NCBI GenBank assembly: GCA_903860985.1
Contig: CAIOSO010000175.1
Location: 1-40,057, forward strand
Source: an uncultured Flavobacteriales bacterium
Lineage (GTDB): Bacteria; Bacteroidota; Bacteroidia; Flavobacteriales_D; Crocinitomicaceae
DNA: 40,057 nt
Reading direction: 5' to 3'
Shown one piece after another: positions 26,446 through 34,830 of the stretch (the first letter of the stretch is position 1; every line of letters starts with the position of its first letter). Under the pieces are notes generated by a model. The model did not search any database. It was not told the DNA's origin and saw nothing but the letters and a program-made list of their open reading frames with translations. The translations under genes were made by a program, and so were the position numbers.

Positions 26446-26889
26446 TCATTTGCGTTTGTACATTTTTTCGTAACGATCGACCCAATCCTTTACGGTCATT
26501 TTTTGAGCAAGTTGTCCAATCAATTCGAAGGGAATCGGATGCCCGTGTTTGAAACGAATACACGATTTTCCCATGTCCAATTTTTTTGAACTATGTTTTG
26601 GGAATTCAGCAACAAACCAGTTCAATAAATTTTCATCGCTGTAAATCCCCATATGGTAAACAGCAATAAAGTTTTTCTGACAGGCGATATTCAGAAAAGG
26701 AAGTGGAAGTTTTGGTGTGCAATGGTAGCCATCCGGATAAATTTCATGCGGTACGACATAACCAATCATCCCATAGCTTTCCACCTCTTTAAATCCTTCA
26801 GGTATATTCCTTTGAATGATAGTCATGAGGGATAAAAAATCTGAGCGATAGGCTTCAGGAATGGATGCTACGTAGGTTTCTATCGACAT
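26446..26889 (-). CDS. DUF1801 domain protein
   Basis: 147 residues from the ATG at 26889. An earlier in-frame start would lie within the aminotransferase gene and is rejected; the chosen one leaves a two-base gap. The chain (MSIETYVASIPEAYRSDFLS, then PLPFLNIACQKNFIAVYHMG, then CIRFKHGHPIPFELIGQLAQ) fits the DUF1801 (YdhG-like) fold, a small alpha/beta domain of unknown role. No signal peptide, so cytoplasmic. It is between the aminotransferase and ispH on the same strand and likely co-transcribed with them, but that gives no clue to its job. Confidence 0.85.
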   Translation of the reverse strand: MSIETYVASIPEAYRSDFLSLMTIIQRNIPEGFKEVESYGMIGYVVPHEIYPDGYHCTPKLPLPFLNIACQKNFIAVYHMGIYSDENLLNWFVAEFPKHSSKKLDMGKSCIRFKHGHPIPFELIGQLAQKMTVKDWVDRYEKMYKRK

Positions 26890-26891
26890 GC

Positions 26892-28094
26892 TTATGAATT
26901 CGTTCGGCCTGGATAAACCTGTAAAGCGACACGTAAACATTCTACCGCTTTTTTCAATGAATCCTGGTTTAATACATAGGCAATTCTCGCTTCTTGTTTT
27001 CCTGCTCCTGGAGTAGAGTAGAATCCATTTGCTGGTGCCATCATGACGGTTTGACCTTCAAATTCAAAATCTTCCAACAACCATTGGCAAAATATTTCGG
27101 CATCATCCACAGGGAATTTTGCTACACAATAGAAAGCACCACTTGGTTTTGGACAAAAAACACCTGGGATGCTATTTAGTCCATCCACCATAATATTTCT
27201 ACGAGCAACATATTCGCTAACAACATCATCGAAATAGGATTGTGGCGTATCTAAAGCCGCTTCTGCCGCGATTTGATCTACTGTTGGAGGGGATAATCGA
27301 GCTTGTCCAAATTTCAACGCAGCACCCATCACTTCCTTATTTTTCGTAATCAAGGCACCAATCCTCGCTCCGCACATGGAATATCGTTTGGAAACGGAGT
27401 CGATCATGATCACGTTCTCTTCGATTCCTTTTAAATTCATTACTGAAAAGGGAATGGCACCATCGTAGCAAAATTCACGGTACACTTCATCTGCAAACAA
27501 ATAGAGGTCATGCTTTAAAACGATTTCTCTCAACTGTTCTAATTCTTCTTGAGAATATAAATAACCCGTTGGATTACCTGGGTTACAAATAACTATTGCT
27601 CTCGTTTTGGAGGTGATTTTCTTTTCGAATTCTTCCACTGGAGGAAGAGCGAATCCAGATTCAATGGATGATGCTACTGGAACGACGTTTAGTCCGGCAG
27701 TGACAGCGAATCCATTGTAATTCGCGTAAAATGGTTCAGGAATAATGACTTCATCTCCTGGATCACAGGTACACATGAATCCAAAAATCAGGGCTTCAGA
27801 CCCACCTGTTGTAATTAGGATATCCTCGCTGTTTACTGGAATTCCACTTTTTTGGTATGACAACGCCAGTTTGTTTCTGTAGCTTTCGAATCCAGCAGAA
27901 TGACTGTATTCTAATACTTTACGATCGAGGTTATGAATGGCATTTAATGCGGTTGCTGGTGTTTCGATGTCCGGTTGACCAATGTTTAAGTGATATACAA
28001 TTTTCCCGGCCTTCTTTGCTGTTTCAGCATATGGAACAAGTTTTCTAATCGGGGAAGCGGGCATCTGAATAGCCTTGTTTGAAATTTTTGGCAT
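26892..28094 (-). CDS. Class I/II PLP-dependent aminotransferase
   Basis: 400 residues from the ATG at 28094; a TTG at 28115 lies inside the -7 promoter element and is rejected. The PLP fold-type I features are LNIGQPDIETP at the substrate-binding N-terminus, ICNPGNPTGYLYSQEE, ADEVYREFCYDG and the Schiff-base Lys236 in DSVSKRYSMCGARIG. Relatives use aspartate, aromatic or other amino acids, so the substrate cannot be told. It is the first gene of a probable operon with DUF1801, ispH and the adenosyltransferase; the GT39 gene lies upstream with its own unit. Confidence 0.92.
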   Translation of the reverse strand: MPKISNKAIQMPASPIRKLVPYAETAKKAGKIVYHLNIGQPDIETPATALNAIHNLDRKVLEYSHSAGFESYRNKLALSYQKSGIPVNSEDILITTGGSEALIFGFMCTCDPGDEVIIPEPFYANYNGFAVTAGLNVVPVASSIESGFALPPVEEFEKKITSKTRAIVICNPGNPTGYLYSQEELEQLREIVLKHDLYLFADEVYREFCYDGAIPFSVMNLKGIEENVIMIDSVSKRYSMCGARIGALITKNKEVMGAALKFGQARLSPPTVDQIAAEAALDTPQSYFDDVVSEYVARRNIMVDGLNSIPGVFCPKPSGAFYCVAKFPVDDAEIFCQWLLEDFEFEGQTVMMAPANGFYSTPGAGKQEARIAYVLNQDSLKKAVECLRVALQVYPGRTNS

Positions 28095-28112
28095 GTGTAT
28101 GTATTTGTTTAT

Positions 28113-28120
28113 CAAAATTA
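28113..28120 (-). promoter_or_regulatory. Candidate promoter (-7 element) of the aminotransferase operon
   Basis: On the - strand this is TAATTTTG, a full -7 match. A TTC at 28140-28142 with a 19-base spacer is an imperfect -33. The predicted start near 28108 gives a leader of about 14 bases before the ATG at 28094. Confidence 0.5.
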
Positions 28121-28147
28121 ATCATTCTTCTCAAATATCGAATCGAA

Positions 28148-29779
28148 TCATTGTCCATAACAGTCAACCGATGACTCACGTTTTAAAAACACAAATCCAC
28201 CTTTTGATCCAATGTGTTTCAATTCAGGGTAAATGGACATGAATTCATCTTTTTGTTGAATTTTCACGACGAAATAGGCTGTTTTTCGAATGTTTCCAGT
28301 GGCCAGCTCTTTTTCGTTTTGCGTTCGTTCAATTCCAGGACGGACATTGCCATAAAATAAATTGGCATACGATTTAAATCCCAAAGTAGTAAAGTAAGCA
28401 TTCTCCAGTTGATGGCGTTTGTAAAAATCAATTGCAGCTCCTTGTGAAACATCTTCGATTTTCGGCACGACGAACGCATTGATAGTTACCAAACTAAGAA
28501 TGATACCAATCCCAAGTGATACGTAATATTTTATGAAATAGTTCTTTCTTAAGTAATTGAAAGATAATATACTAGTCGTGATTAGTAAAATAAAAGGTAC
28601 AAGTTGAATAACGGACCATTTGTAGGATTCTTTCATGGCTTGAACGGCGAAAGGATCCTTCACTTGAATGTTTTCTAAGATGATTTGGGTATGTCCAACG
28701 AGGTAACCTAAAACACCAAATACAAGCGCTAAAAACACGAGGAATGAAAGGACAAAGTAATGAATGCGTTTGTTGTTTGCAAAGCCATTCTCCCATTGAT
28801 GAATCACGAAACGAGCGCCGAAATAGGTGATGGGGAAATAACAAAAACTGGAGTAATGAACAATTTTAGTCTTGACAATGGAAAACAGAATCAAGGTAAA
28901 CCATAGCATTCCATGCATGATGAGATCTAAGCTTGTTTGCTTGATTTGATTGTTTCTCAAGTATCCAATGAGAAAGAAGGATGCGGGAAAAACACCGAAG
29001 AGTAAAATGATCCAATGGTAATAAATTGGTCCACCGTGTCCTGCGTCTTGAGTTTGGAACAAGCGTACTTGGTAGCTAATGAATTCCTGAATGATTTCTT
29101 GATGTCCTGTTGCGAAAAGCAAAATAAACCACAAAGAACCGATAAACAACGTGGTGCATAGAAAAATGCTGATTTTCGTAAGGGAAGGAAAATCCTTGAA
29201 TCGATTTAATAGAAAATAAACACCAAATGAGCCACCAATTAGGAGTAATCCGACTGGACCTTTTGTCAAAATAGCTAGTCCGAGAAACAATCCAGATAAC
29301 ATAAAGTTTCGCGTGTTTTTGTGGGTGCTTCCTTTATAGAACTGGATGATTCCATAAAAAATAAAGAAGTTAAACCAGGGATCGATGATTCCAGAATTAA
29401 AGTACATGAAGGGTAGGATGGAACACGCATAGAGTGCGCTCCATGCGATGCCGAATTTCTCTCCAAAAAACTCCTTACCAAAACGATACAAGGCCAATAA
29501 GGTAAAAACAGCAGCGATGACATTGGGAAAACGTGCAGCGAATTCATTGACTCCAAAAACGAGCATGGACAATGCCTGCATCCATATAAATAAAGGTGGT
29601 TTTTCCCAAAAAGCTTCGTAGTTTATCGTGACATTGAAGAAGTCCTTCGATACAATCATTTCCCGCGCGCATTCTGCGAAATTCACTTCGTCCCAGTCAA
29701 AAAGTGCAGACAAACCAATTACTGGTAAGCAAGCAATGATCACAAACAATACAATGAACCAATGGAAATATTTTGTCAT
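28148..29779 (-). CDS. GT39-family (ArnT-like) membrane glycosyltransferase
   Basis: 543 residues with about a dozen hydrophobic segments. The first loop carries the acidic motif FDWDEVNFAE (Asp28, Asp30, Glu31), as expected of GT-C enzymes of the PMT/ArnT type, which take sugars from polyprenyl-phosphate donors to protein or lipid A. Other blocks are EKPPLFIWMQALSM and NEFAARFPNVIAA. The C-terminal 100 residues form a periplasmic domain. The ATG start is three bases after the PAP2 gene, so they are one unit. Together with a PAP2 phosphatase it may modify a lipid-linked glycan or lipid A. The acceptor is not determinable. Confidence 0.88.
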   Translation of the reverse strand: MTKYFHWFIVLFVIIACLPVIGLSALFDWDEVNFAECAREMIVSKDFFNVTINYEAFWEKPPLFIWMQALSMLVFGVNEFAARFPNVIAAVFTLLALYRFGKEFFGEKFGIAWSALYACSILPFMYFNSGIIDPWFNFFIFYGIIQFYKGSTHKNTRNFMLSGLFLGLAILTKGPVGLLLIGGSFGVYFLLNRFKDFPSLTKISIFLCTTLFIGSLWFILLFATGHQEIIQEFISYQVRLFQTQDAGHGGPIYYHWIILLFGVFPASFFLIGYLRNNQIKQTSLDLIMHGMLWFTLILFSIVKTKIVHYSSFCYFPITYFGARFVIHQWENGFANNKRIHYFVLSFLVFLALVFGVLGYLVGHTQIILENIQVKDPFAVQAMKESYKWSVIQLVPFILLITTSILSFNYLRKNYFIKYYVSLGIGIILSLVTINAFVVPKIEDVSQGAAIDFYKRHQLENAYFTTLGFKSYANLFYGNVRPGIERTQNEKELATGNIRKTAYFVVKIQQKDEFMSIYPELKHIGSKGGFVFLKRESSVDCYGQ

Positions 29780-29782
29780 GTT

Positions 29783-30412
29783 CTATTTGTTGAGTGGCGT
29801 ATCTAAGTGTTGCCATTTGGATTGAAGGAATACTTGAGTATATTTCATGCAAAGAAAGCCAATCATTGCGCCGGCAAATAGATCTTCGAAATAGTGCTGT
29901 GATAAATAAACGCGTGTAAAGGCAAAGAATAGGGCGCCAATGAAGCAGAGAATTTGGGTCCGCCATGTTTTGGCAAAGTTCATAGCGATAAACGTGAACA
30001 AAACAAAAGAACTGGTGGAATGACCTGAAGGAAAACTTTGAAACAGGTGGTAGTGAAAGTCCTTCATTTGATGAAATCCTTTCACATGTTGAAAGACATA
30101 CATCGGTCTCATATGGTTGTCAAAAACAAAATGCTTTAGAAATTGGACAAATCCAGAGGAAATTAAAAATGCAATAAACAAAAGGATGGCCAAGCGCTTA
30201 CTGCGAAAAAGGAAGATTAAAAGACAGGTGAATAACAAGAATAATCCATCTCCAATATTCGTAAAAATGGGCATGGTAAAATCACCGATTTGCGAATGAA
30301 AGGAATTGAAAAACAAATGAAGCGAAAGTTTGTCCGTTTGAACAATGATCAACAGCGCAAAGCACCAAAACAGGTAATTGCACCAATCAAAGAGACTTGA
30401 TTTCATTTTCAT
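29783..30412 (-). CDS. PAP2-family membrane phosphatase
   Basis: 209 residues with five or six hydrophobic segments. The three motifs of the acid phosphatase are complete: KHFVFDNHMRP (Lys93, Arg102), FPSGHS (128-132, His131) and TRVYLSQHYFED (Arg167, His173, Asp177). Members remove phosphate from lipid phosphates such as undecaprenyl pyrophosphate or lipid A. Start: ATG at 30412 or the next ATG at 30406; the -7 element at 30417-30424 makes transcription start at about the first ATG, so the mRNA may be leaderless or begin translation at 30406. The GT39 gene follows after three bases. Confidence 0.9.
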   Translation of the reverse strand: MKMKSSLFDWCNYLFWCFALLIIVQTDKLSLHLFFNSFHSQIGDFTMPIFTNIGDGLFLLFTCLLIFLFRSKRLAILLFIAFLISSGFVQFLKHFVFDNHMRPMYVFQHVKGFHQMKDFHYHLFQSFPSGHSTSSFVLFTFIAMNFAKTWRTQILCFIGALFFAFTRVYLSQHYFEDLFAGAMIGFLCMKYTQVFLQSKWQHLDTPLNK

Positions 30413-30416
30413 GGGT

Positions 30417-30424
30417 CAAATTTA
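30417..30424 (-). promoter_or_regulatory. Candidate -7 element of the PAP2-GT39 unit
   Basis: On the - strand TAAATTTG, complete -7 match. The -33 is poor (TTA or TTC at 20 to 23 bases). It ends four bases before the first ATG. Confidence 0.4.
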
Positions 30425-30443
30425 CGCAATCCTGAGAATGATC

Positions 30444-31019
30444 TTAAGAAAAATGAACAGAAGAAGTTTTCTTTTCCTTAATCATGATCACAAATAAAAC
30501 GGCATCATAGGCAAAGTGAGCAGCGATGGAAAACCAAAGTCCGAAGTGAATAAATCCGAAGGAGATGATCACGATAAACGGCAGGACAATCAATCCATAC
30601 ATGGAAAATTTCCAATTCCATGGATTCAGGTAACCATGAAGCGCAACGAAAACGACTGACGTAATCCATGGTCCGAGTAGTGGTTGGATTCCAGCTCTAA
30701 ATAAAAGTTCTTCGCCAATCCCAGCGCATGCGGACAAAAAGATTCCATCTGAATAGGTGAGGGGTAGGTTGGTCAAGATGCGGTCGACTCTATCGGGTAA
30801 AGCATCAAAAAATGGTGCTTTCATAAAGAGATAGGCAATAAAGGCATAGGCGAAACCAAACTCCAATCCATAGCCAATTGAAATAGGATCAATTTTTTTT
30901 ACTTGAAAAAATTCTGTCCAACTCGTTTCATGAAAAAAATCAAGCAAAAAGAATCCAGGCAAAGGAAATAGAAGAAGTGTAACCAATCCAAGCATGCGTA
31001 TTTTTATAATATTTTGCAC
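30444..31019 (-). CDS. CPBP-family intramembrane metalloprotease
   Basis: 191 residues with several membrane segments. The family motifs are EELLFR (Glu103, Glu104, Arg108), ALHGYLNP (His128) and later AAHFAYD (His168), the metal and catalytic sites of CAAX/Abi (CPBP) proteases, which cleave within membranes. Substrate unknown. The start is a GTG at 31019; an ATG at 30995 (MLGLVTLLLFPLPG) is possible and would drop a short positively charged head. It ends about 30 bases before PAP2 on the same strand, separated by that gene's candidate promoter. Confidence 0.88.
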   Translation of the reverse strand: MQNIIKIRMLGLVTLLLFPLPGFFLLDFFHETSWTEFFQVKKIDPISIGYGLEFGFAYAFIAYLFMKAPFFDALPDRVDRILTNLPLTYSDGIFLSACAGIGEELLFRAGIQPLLGPWITSVVFVALHGYLNPWNWKFSMYGLIVLPFIVIISFGFIHFGLWFSIAAHFAYDAVLFVIMIKEKKTSSVHFS

Positions 31020-31142
31020 TTTTTTACTTTAAGATTTGGAGTGTTTAAAAATTTCTTCTATATTCGTCTCTCTAAACCTAAAAGAACGCCTATAGACCAA
31101 ATTTACTTTTAATTGTTGACTCATCAGCAGAAATTGTAAGTT

Positions 31143-31742
31143 ATGGTTTTATCTTCGTTAAGCGATTCTGAATTAATCCGTTTGTATATTAATGAGAATG
31201 AAAGTGCCTTTGAGGCTCTTTTAAATCGTTACAAAAATCAACTATTCAAGTTCATTTATTTGAAAGTGAAGGATGTAGATTTAGCAAATGACATCTTTCA
31301 AGAGTCATTTATTAAAATCGTTCAAAACATCAAAGCAGGGAAGTACAATGAAGAGGGGAAGTTCCTTCCTTGGGCCACCCGCATTGCACAAAACTTAGTG
31401 ATTGATTATTACCGTAAGCAAGGCAAGGTTCGTGTTTTTTCCGAGCGAAACAGCTTTAATGAAGACTTTGGTATTTTTCAGCGCATCGCTTGTGAGAATA
31501 AAAACTACCTTCAAGAGAAATCTACCCAGGAATTGGAGCAACAACTGATTGAACTTTTGCACCACCTCCCGAAAGTTCAGCGTGAAATTGTGGAAATGCG
31601 TATTTTTCATGATTTATCATTCAAAGAAATCGCTGAATCCGAAAAGATTAGCATAAATACCGCTCTTGGACGTATGCGTTACGCGCTGATTAATCTGCGT
31701 AAGCTATTGGAAGAAAACGAGATAGTTACGCATTTCGCCTAG
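31143..31742 (+). CDS. ECF-type RNA polymerase sigma factor
   Basis: 199 residues. Region 2 (AFEALLNRYKNQLFKFIYLK, then DIFQESFIKIVQNI) and region 4 (LPKVQREIVEMRIFHDLSFK, then EIAESEKISINTALGRMRYA) match sigma-70 family group 4. It lacks sigma region 1 and 3. No anti-sigma gene or FecR-like gene is visible on either side; ffh starts about 85 bases downstream in the same direction. It is divergent from the CPBP protease. What it regulates cannot be said. ATG start, no better alternative. Confidence 0.9.
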   Translation: MVLSSLSDSELIRLYINENESAFEALLNRYKNQLFKFIYLKVKDVDLANDIFQESFIKIVQNIKAGKYNEEGKFLPWATRIAQNLVIDYYRKQGKVRVFSERNSFNEDFGIFQRIACENKNYLQEKSTQELEQQLIELLHHLPKVQREIVEMRIFHDLSFKEIAESEKISINTALGRMRYALINLRKLLEENEIVTHFA

Positions 31743-31795
31743 GTAAATTCGCATTCTTTTTCTAATAACTACCGGACTTTTCATCCTAATTTGGC

Positions 31796-31803
31796 TATCT
31801 TTG
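31796..31803 (+). promoter_or_regulatory. Candidate -7 element of ffh
   Basis: TATCTTTG, full match, ending 23 bases before the ATG of ffh. No good TTG or TTC is seen at the usual upstream distance, so support rests on the -7 alone. Confidence 0.45.
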
Positions 31804-31826
31804 TTGCTTAATATTATTGGATTATT

Positions 31827-33173
31827 ATGTTTGAAAATTTAACGGATAAGTTTGAGCGCGCGTTTAAGGTCCTGAAAGGACAAGGACAAATCACCGAAAT
31901 CAATGTTGCTGAAACGCTGAAGGAGGTTCGTCGTGCTTTGTTAGATGCCGATGTAAACTTTAATACGGCTAAGCAATTCACCAATACAGTCAAAGAAAAA
32001 GCCATGGGGCGCGATGTGTTGAACGCCGTTTCTCCTGGACAATTAATGATTAAAATCTGCCATGAGGAATTGGTGGAATTAATGGGTGGAAATGAATCTG
32101 AAATTAATTTAAAAGGTAATCCGTCTGTGATTTTAATGTCCGGACTTCAAGGTTCGGGTAAAACGACATTCTCCGGAAAACTTGGTTCCTACTTAAAAAA
32201 TAAAAAAGGAAAAAATGTATTACTCGTTGCTTGCGACGTTTATCGTCCTGCGGCAATTGATCAATTACATGTCCTAGGTGAACAATTAGGAATAGAAGTA
32301 TATTCCAATCGAGAAGAAAAAAATCCCGTTGCGATTTCTACTGCGGCGATTCAATATGCTAAAAGTAAGTCCTTTAATGTGGTGATCATAGATACCGCAG
32401 GACGTTTAGCTATTGATGAGCAAATGATGAATGAAATTGCTCAAGTCAAAGAAGCTGTTCAACCTCATGAAACCTTATTCGTGGTAGATTCCATGACCGG
32501 TCAGGATGCAGTAAATACAGCGAAAGCATTTAATGATCGAATCAATTTTGATGGCGTGGTCCTCACAAAATTAGATGGTGATACACGCGGTGGTGCTGCT
32601 TTATCAATCAAAGAAATTGTCAATAAGCCCATTAAATTTGTTGGGACGGGTGAAAAGATGGATGCATTGGATGTATTCTATCCTTCACGTATGGCAGATC
32701 GCATACTTGGTATGGGTGATGTTGTCTCGCTAGTAGAACGTGCTCAAGAGCAGTTCGACGAAGAAGAGTCAAGGAGATTGCAAAAGAAAATCATGAAAGA
32801 TCAATTTGATTTCAATGATTTCTTAGCGCAATTACAACAAATAAAAAAAATGGGGAATGTCAAAGACCTCATGGGCATGATTCCTGGAATGGGGAAAGCC
32901 ATGAAGGACGTAGATGTTCCTGATGACGCCTTTAAAGGAGTTGAAGCCATTATCTTGTCAATGACACCAAAAGAAAGAGCGAATCCCGCTTTACTGAATA
33001 ATCCGAGAAAAGCACGCATTGCCAAAGGAAGTGGAACAAGCTTGCAGGATGTCAATAAACTCATGAAACAGTTTGAGGACATGCGTAAAATGATGAAAAT
33101 GATGAGTAATCCCCGAAATATGATGGGGATGATGAACAAAATGAAAGGGATGGGCGGAATGCCTGGCATGTAA
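31827..33173 (+). CDS. ffh: Signal recognition particle protein Ffh
   Basis: 448 residues, full length. Ffh binds signal sequences of nascent membrane proteins and, with the SRP RNA and FtsY, targets them to the translocon. Order of domains: helical N domain, G domain with the P-loop GLQGSGKTT (106-114), DVYRPAAIDQL, DTAGR and TKLDGDTRGGAAL, then the M domain with RRLQKKIMKDQFDFNDF and a Met-rich tail (MMKMMSNPRNMMGMMNKMKG). A single base separates its stop from the start of the M50 protease gene, so the two are coupled. Confidence 0.97.
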   Translation: MFENLTDKFERAFKVLKGQGQITEINVAETLKEVRRALLDADVNFNTAKQFTNTVKEKAMGRDVLNAVSPGQLMIKICHEELVELMGGNESEINLKGNPSVILMSGLQGSGKTTFSGKLGSYLKNKKGKNVLLVACDVYRPAAIDQLHVLGEQLGIEVYSNREEKNPVAISTAAIQYAKSKSFNVVIIDTAGRLAIDEQMMNEIAQVKEAVQPHETLFVVDSMTGQDAVNTAKAFNDRINFDGVVLTKLDGDTRGGAALSIKEIVNKPIKFVGTGEKMDALDVFYPSRMADRILGMGDVVSLVERAQEQFDEEESRRLQKKIMKDQFDFNDFLAQLQQIKKMGNVKDLMGMIPGMGKAMKDVDVPDDAFKGVEAIILSMTPKERANPALLNNPRKARIAKGSGTSLQDVNKLMKQFEDMRKMMKMMSNPRNMMGMMNKMKGMGGMPGM

Positions 33174-33174
33174 G

Positions 33175-34119
33175 ATGGAGGAATTTGATATTTACCCTCA
33201 AAAACCCTTGATTGAGAAAGTTAAAATCGAAAGCAATTGGGGATTAACGTTTTTTTCATTGGTGCTTTTTGTCGGCACATTCTTGTTCCTTTTTAAGGAT
33301 CAGCTTCGTTTTGTTTTATTTCTGATTCTCGTGTTATTCATTCATGAAATGGGACATTTTATTTTCATGAAAATATTCAACTACGAAAATGTCCGTATGC
33401 TTTTCATCCCATTAATGGGCGCTTTTGTTCAGGGAAGCAAAGATAAATATTCGCAAAAAGAAAGTTTTTTAGTGATTTCCGCAGGCCCTTTTCCGGGAAT
33501 TTGGATTGGTTCGGCCATTCTGATTTTTGCTTCCATATATCAACAAGAATGGATGTTAGAATTAAGCTTTTTGTTTTTATTTTTAAACGTCGTCAATTTA
33601 TTACCGATTGATCCTTTGGATGGTGGACAATTGTTCAAATTGTTCGTGAATAAGAAGCGGGATTTGTTCCTCATGCTTTTCGCTTTGACTTCTTCTCTAT
33701 TAATGATTATTGTCGGTTGGATGATTGATAGTTATATCATTTTAGCTTTTGGCTTTTTGATGGGATTCAAAGTGCGAGGATTCCAACGTAGCTTCCATTT
33801 AAGAAAAGTGTTAGATGCCAAGCAAATTCGCTATGAATCTACCTATAACGAATTGTCCAACGAGGAATATGCGAAAATAAAAGAGGTGCTCATTGAGGAA
33901 ACCCCAGCATTAAAAAAGTTCTTAAGTGTTTCGGAAGAAAACAATGATGACTTATTGGCTTCGCATGTCAATTCCGCACTTTTAGCACCAGTTAAAAAAG
34001 ATGCTAAGTTCATGTTAAAAGCCATTATTGTTTTTTTGTGGTTACTTTCCTTGACTTTACCCGTCTATCTGCTAACAAGTGATTTACTCGATTTTAGTTG
34101 GTATTTTGAGAAATTATAA
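33175..34119 (+). CDS. M50-family (site-2-protease-like) membrane metalloprotease
   Basis: 314 residues. Hydrophobic segments begin at about residue 24. The zinc motif HEMGH (His57, Glu58, His61) lies in a membrane segment and the third ligand motif is LLPIDPLDGGQLF (Asp146/Asp149), both typical of site-2 proteases. After three further segments comes a soluble part (residues 200-280) and a last segment near the end (LKAIIVFLWLLSLTLPVYLL). No PDZ domain is seen. Members cleave transmembrane regulators such as anti-sigma factors; an ECF sigma gene is two genes upstream, but no anti-sigma. The start is one base after ffh. The gene ends ten bases before the next. Confidence 0.88.
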   Translation: MEEFDIYPQKPLIEKVKIESNWGLTFFSLVLFVGTFLFLFKDQLRFVLFLILVLFIHEMGHFIFMKIFNYENVRMLFIPLMGAFVQGSKDKYSQKESFLVISAGPFPGIWIGSAILIFASIYQQEWMLELSFLFLFLNVVNLLPIDPLDGGQLFKLFVNKKRDLFLMLFALTSSLLMIIVGWMIDSYIILAFGFLMGFKVRGFQRSFHLRKVLDAKQIRYESTYNELSNEEYAKIKEVLIEETPALKKFLSVSEENNDDLLASHVNSALLAPVKKDAKFMLKAIIVFLWLLSLTLPVYLLTSDLLDFSWYFEKL

Positions 34120-34129
34120 AACGATATTT

Positions 34130-34828
34130 TTGAAGAATTTCCTAGTCTACTTTTTTGTTTTGATTTCATCTCAGTTGATGAGTCAATGTGAACAAGTATT
34201 TGTCTCAGGAAGAGTGGTTGATACGATGAACAGAGATATGTTTTATAACTTAATGGTCATCAATAAATCTACTGGTCGCGGTGTTTTTGGTCAGCCAAAT
34301 GGCTATTTTTCTGTCTATGTAAATCCTGGAGATAAAATCGCGCTTTCTACCAAAGGGTATCCGGTTTACGAGTTTATCGCTTCTGCCGATAAAGATTGTC
34401 AAAATCACCTTCTTGCCTACATTGAACGCATACCTCAGGAAATTGAACAGGTAGTCGTTCGTCCATTGAAATCACTAGAACAAATCAAAGAAGAGCGACA
34501 ATCTTTAACACAGCGAGAAACACGTTTAGTAACTGGAATAAATGTGCTAGAAAGTCCAATTACCGCTTTGTACCAAGCCTTTTCCAAGAAAGAACAGAAC
34601 AAACGATGGATTTCGGAGCAGCAGTACAAAGATGACCAACGTCGCGTCGTGAAAGAGTTACTTCGCTTGTATGTGGCTTTTGATATCATTGATCTTTCTG
34701 AAGCTACATTTGATGACTTCATAACCTTCTTGAACATCGATGAGAACTTCATCAAAACGGCATCCGAAATGGAACTTGTGTTATTCATCAAAGATAAGTA
34801 CGATCATTTCAATCGCTTAAACCGCTGA
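34130..34828 (+). CDS. Exported protein with carboxypeptidase-regulatory-like domain, function unknown
   Basis: 232 residues from a TTG at 34130, chosen because it gives a normal signal peptide (MKNFLVYFFVLISSQLMSQ) and begins ten bases after the protease gene. A GTG at 34079 would overlap that gene by 41 bases and spoil the signal peptide. The mature part begins with a beta-sandwich-like segment (VFVSGRVVDTMNRDMFYNLM, then GQPNGYFSVYVNPGDKI, ending KGYPVYEF) of the carboxypeptidase-regulatory-like type, followed by a charged helical C-terminal half. I do not recognise the second half. It converges on the GT2 gene with a two-base gap. Possibly a partner of the protease, inferred from position. 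Confidence 0.75.
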   Translation: MKNFLVYFFVLISSQLMSQCEQVFVSGRVVDTMNRDMFYNLMVINKSTGRGVFGQPNGYFSVYVNPGDKIALSTKGYPVYEFIASADKDCQNHLLAYIERIPQEIEQVVVRPLKSLEQIKEERQSLTQRETRLVTGINVLESPITALYQAFSKKEQNKRWISEQQYKDDQRRVVKELLRLYVAFDIIDLSEATFDDFITFLNIDENFIKTASEMELVLFIKDKYDHFNRLNR

Positions 34829-34830
34829 AT

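Noticed and set aside
31098-31105. TAAATTTG on the - strand as promoter of the CPBP protease
   Set aside because: The -7 matches but no -33 is seen and it would leave a leader of about 75 bases; too weak to list.
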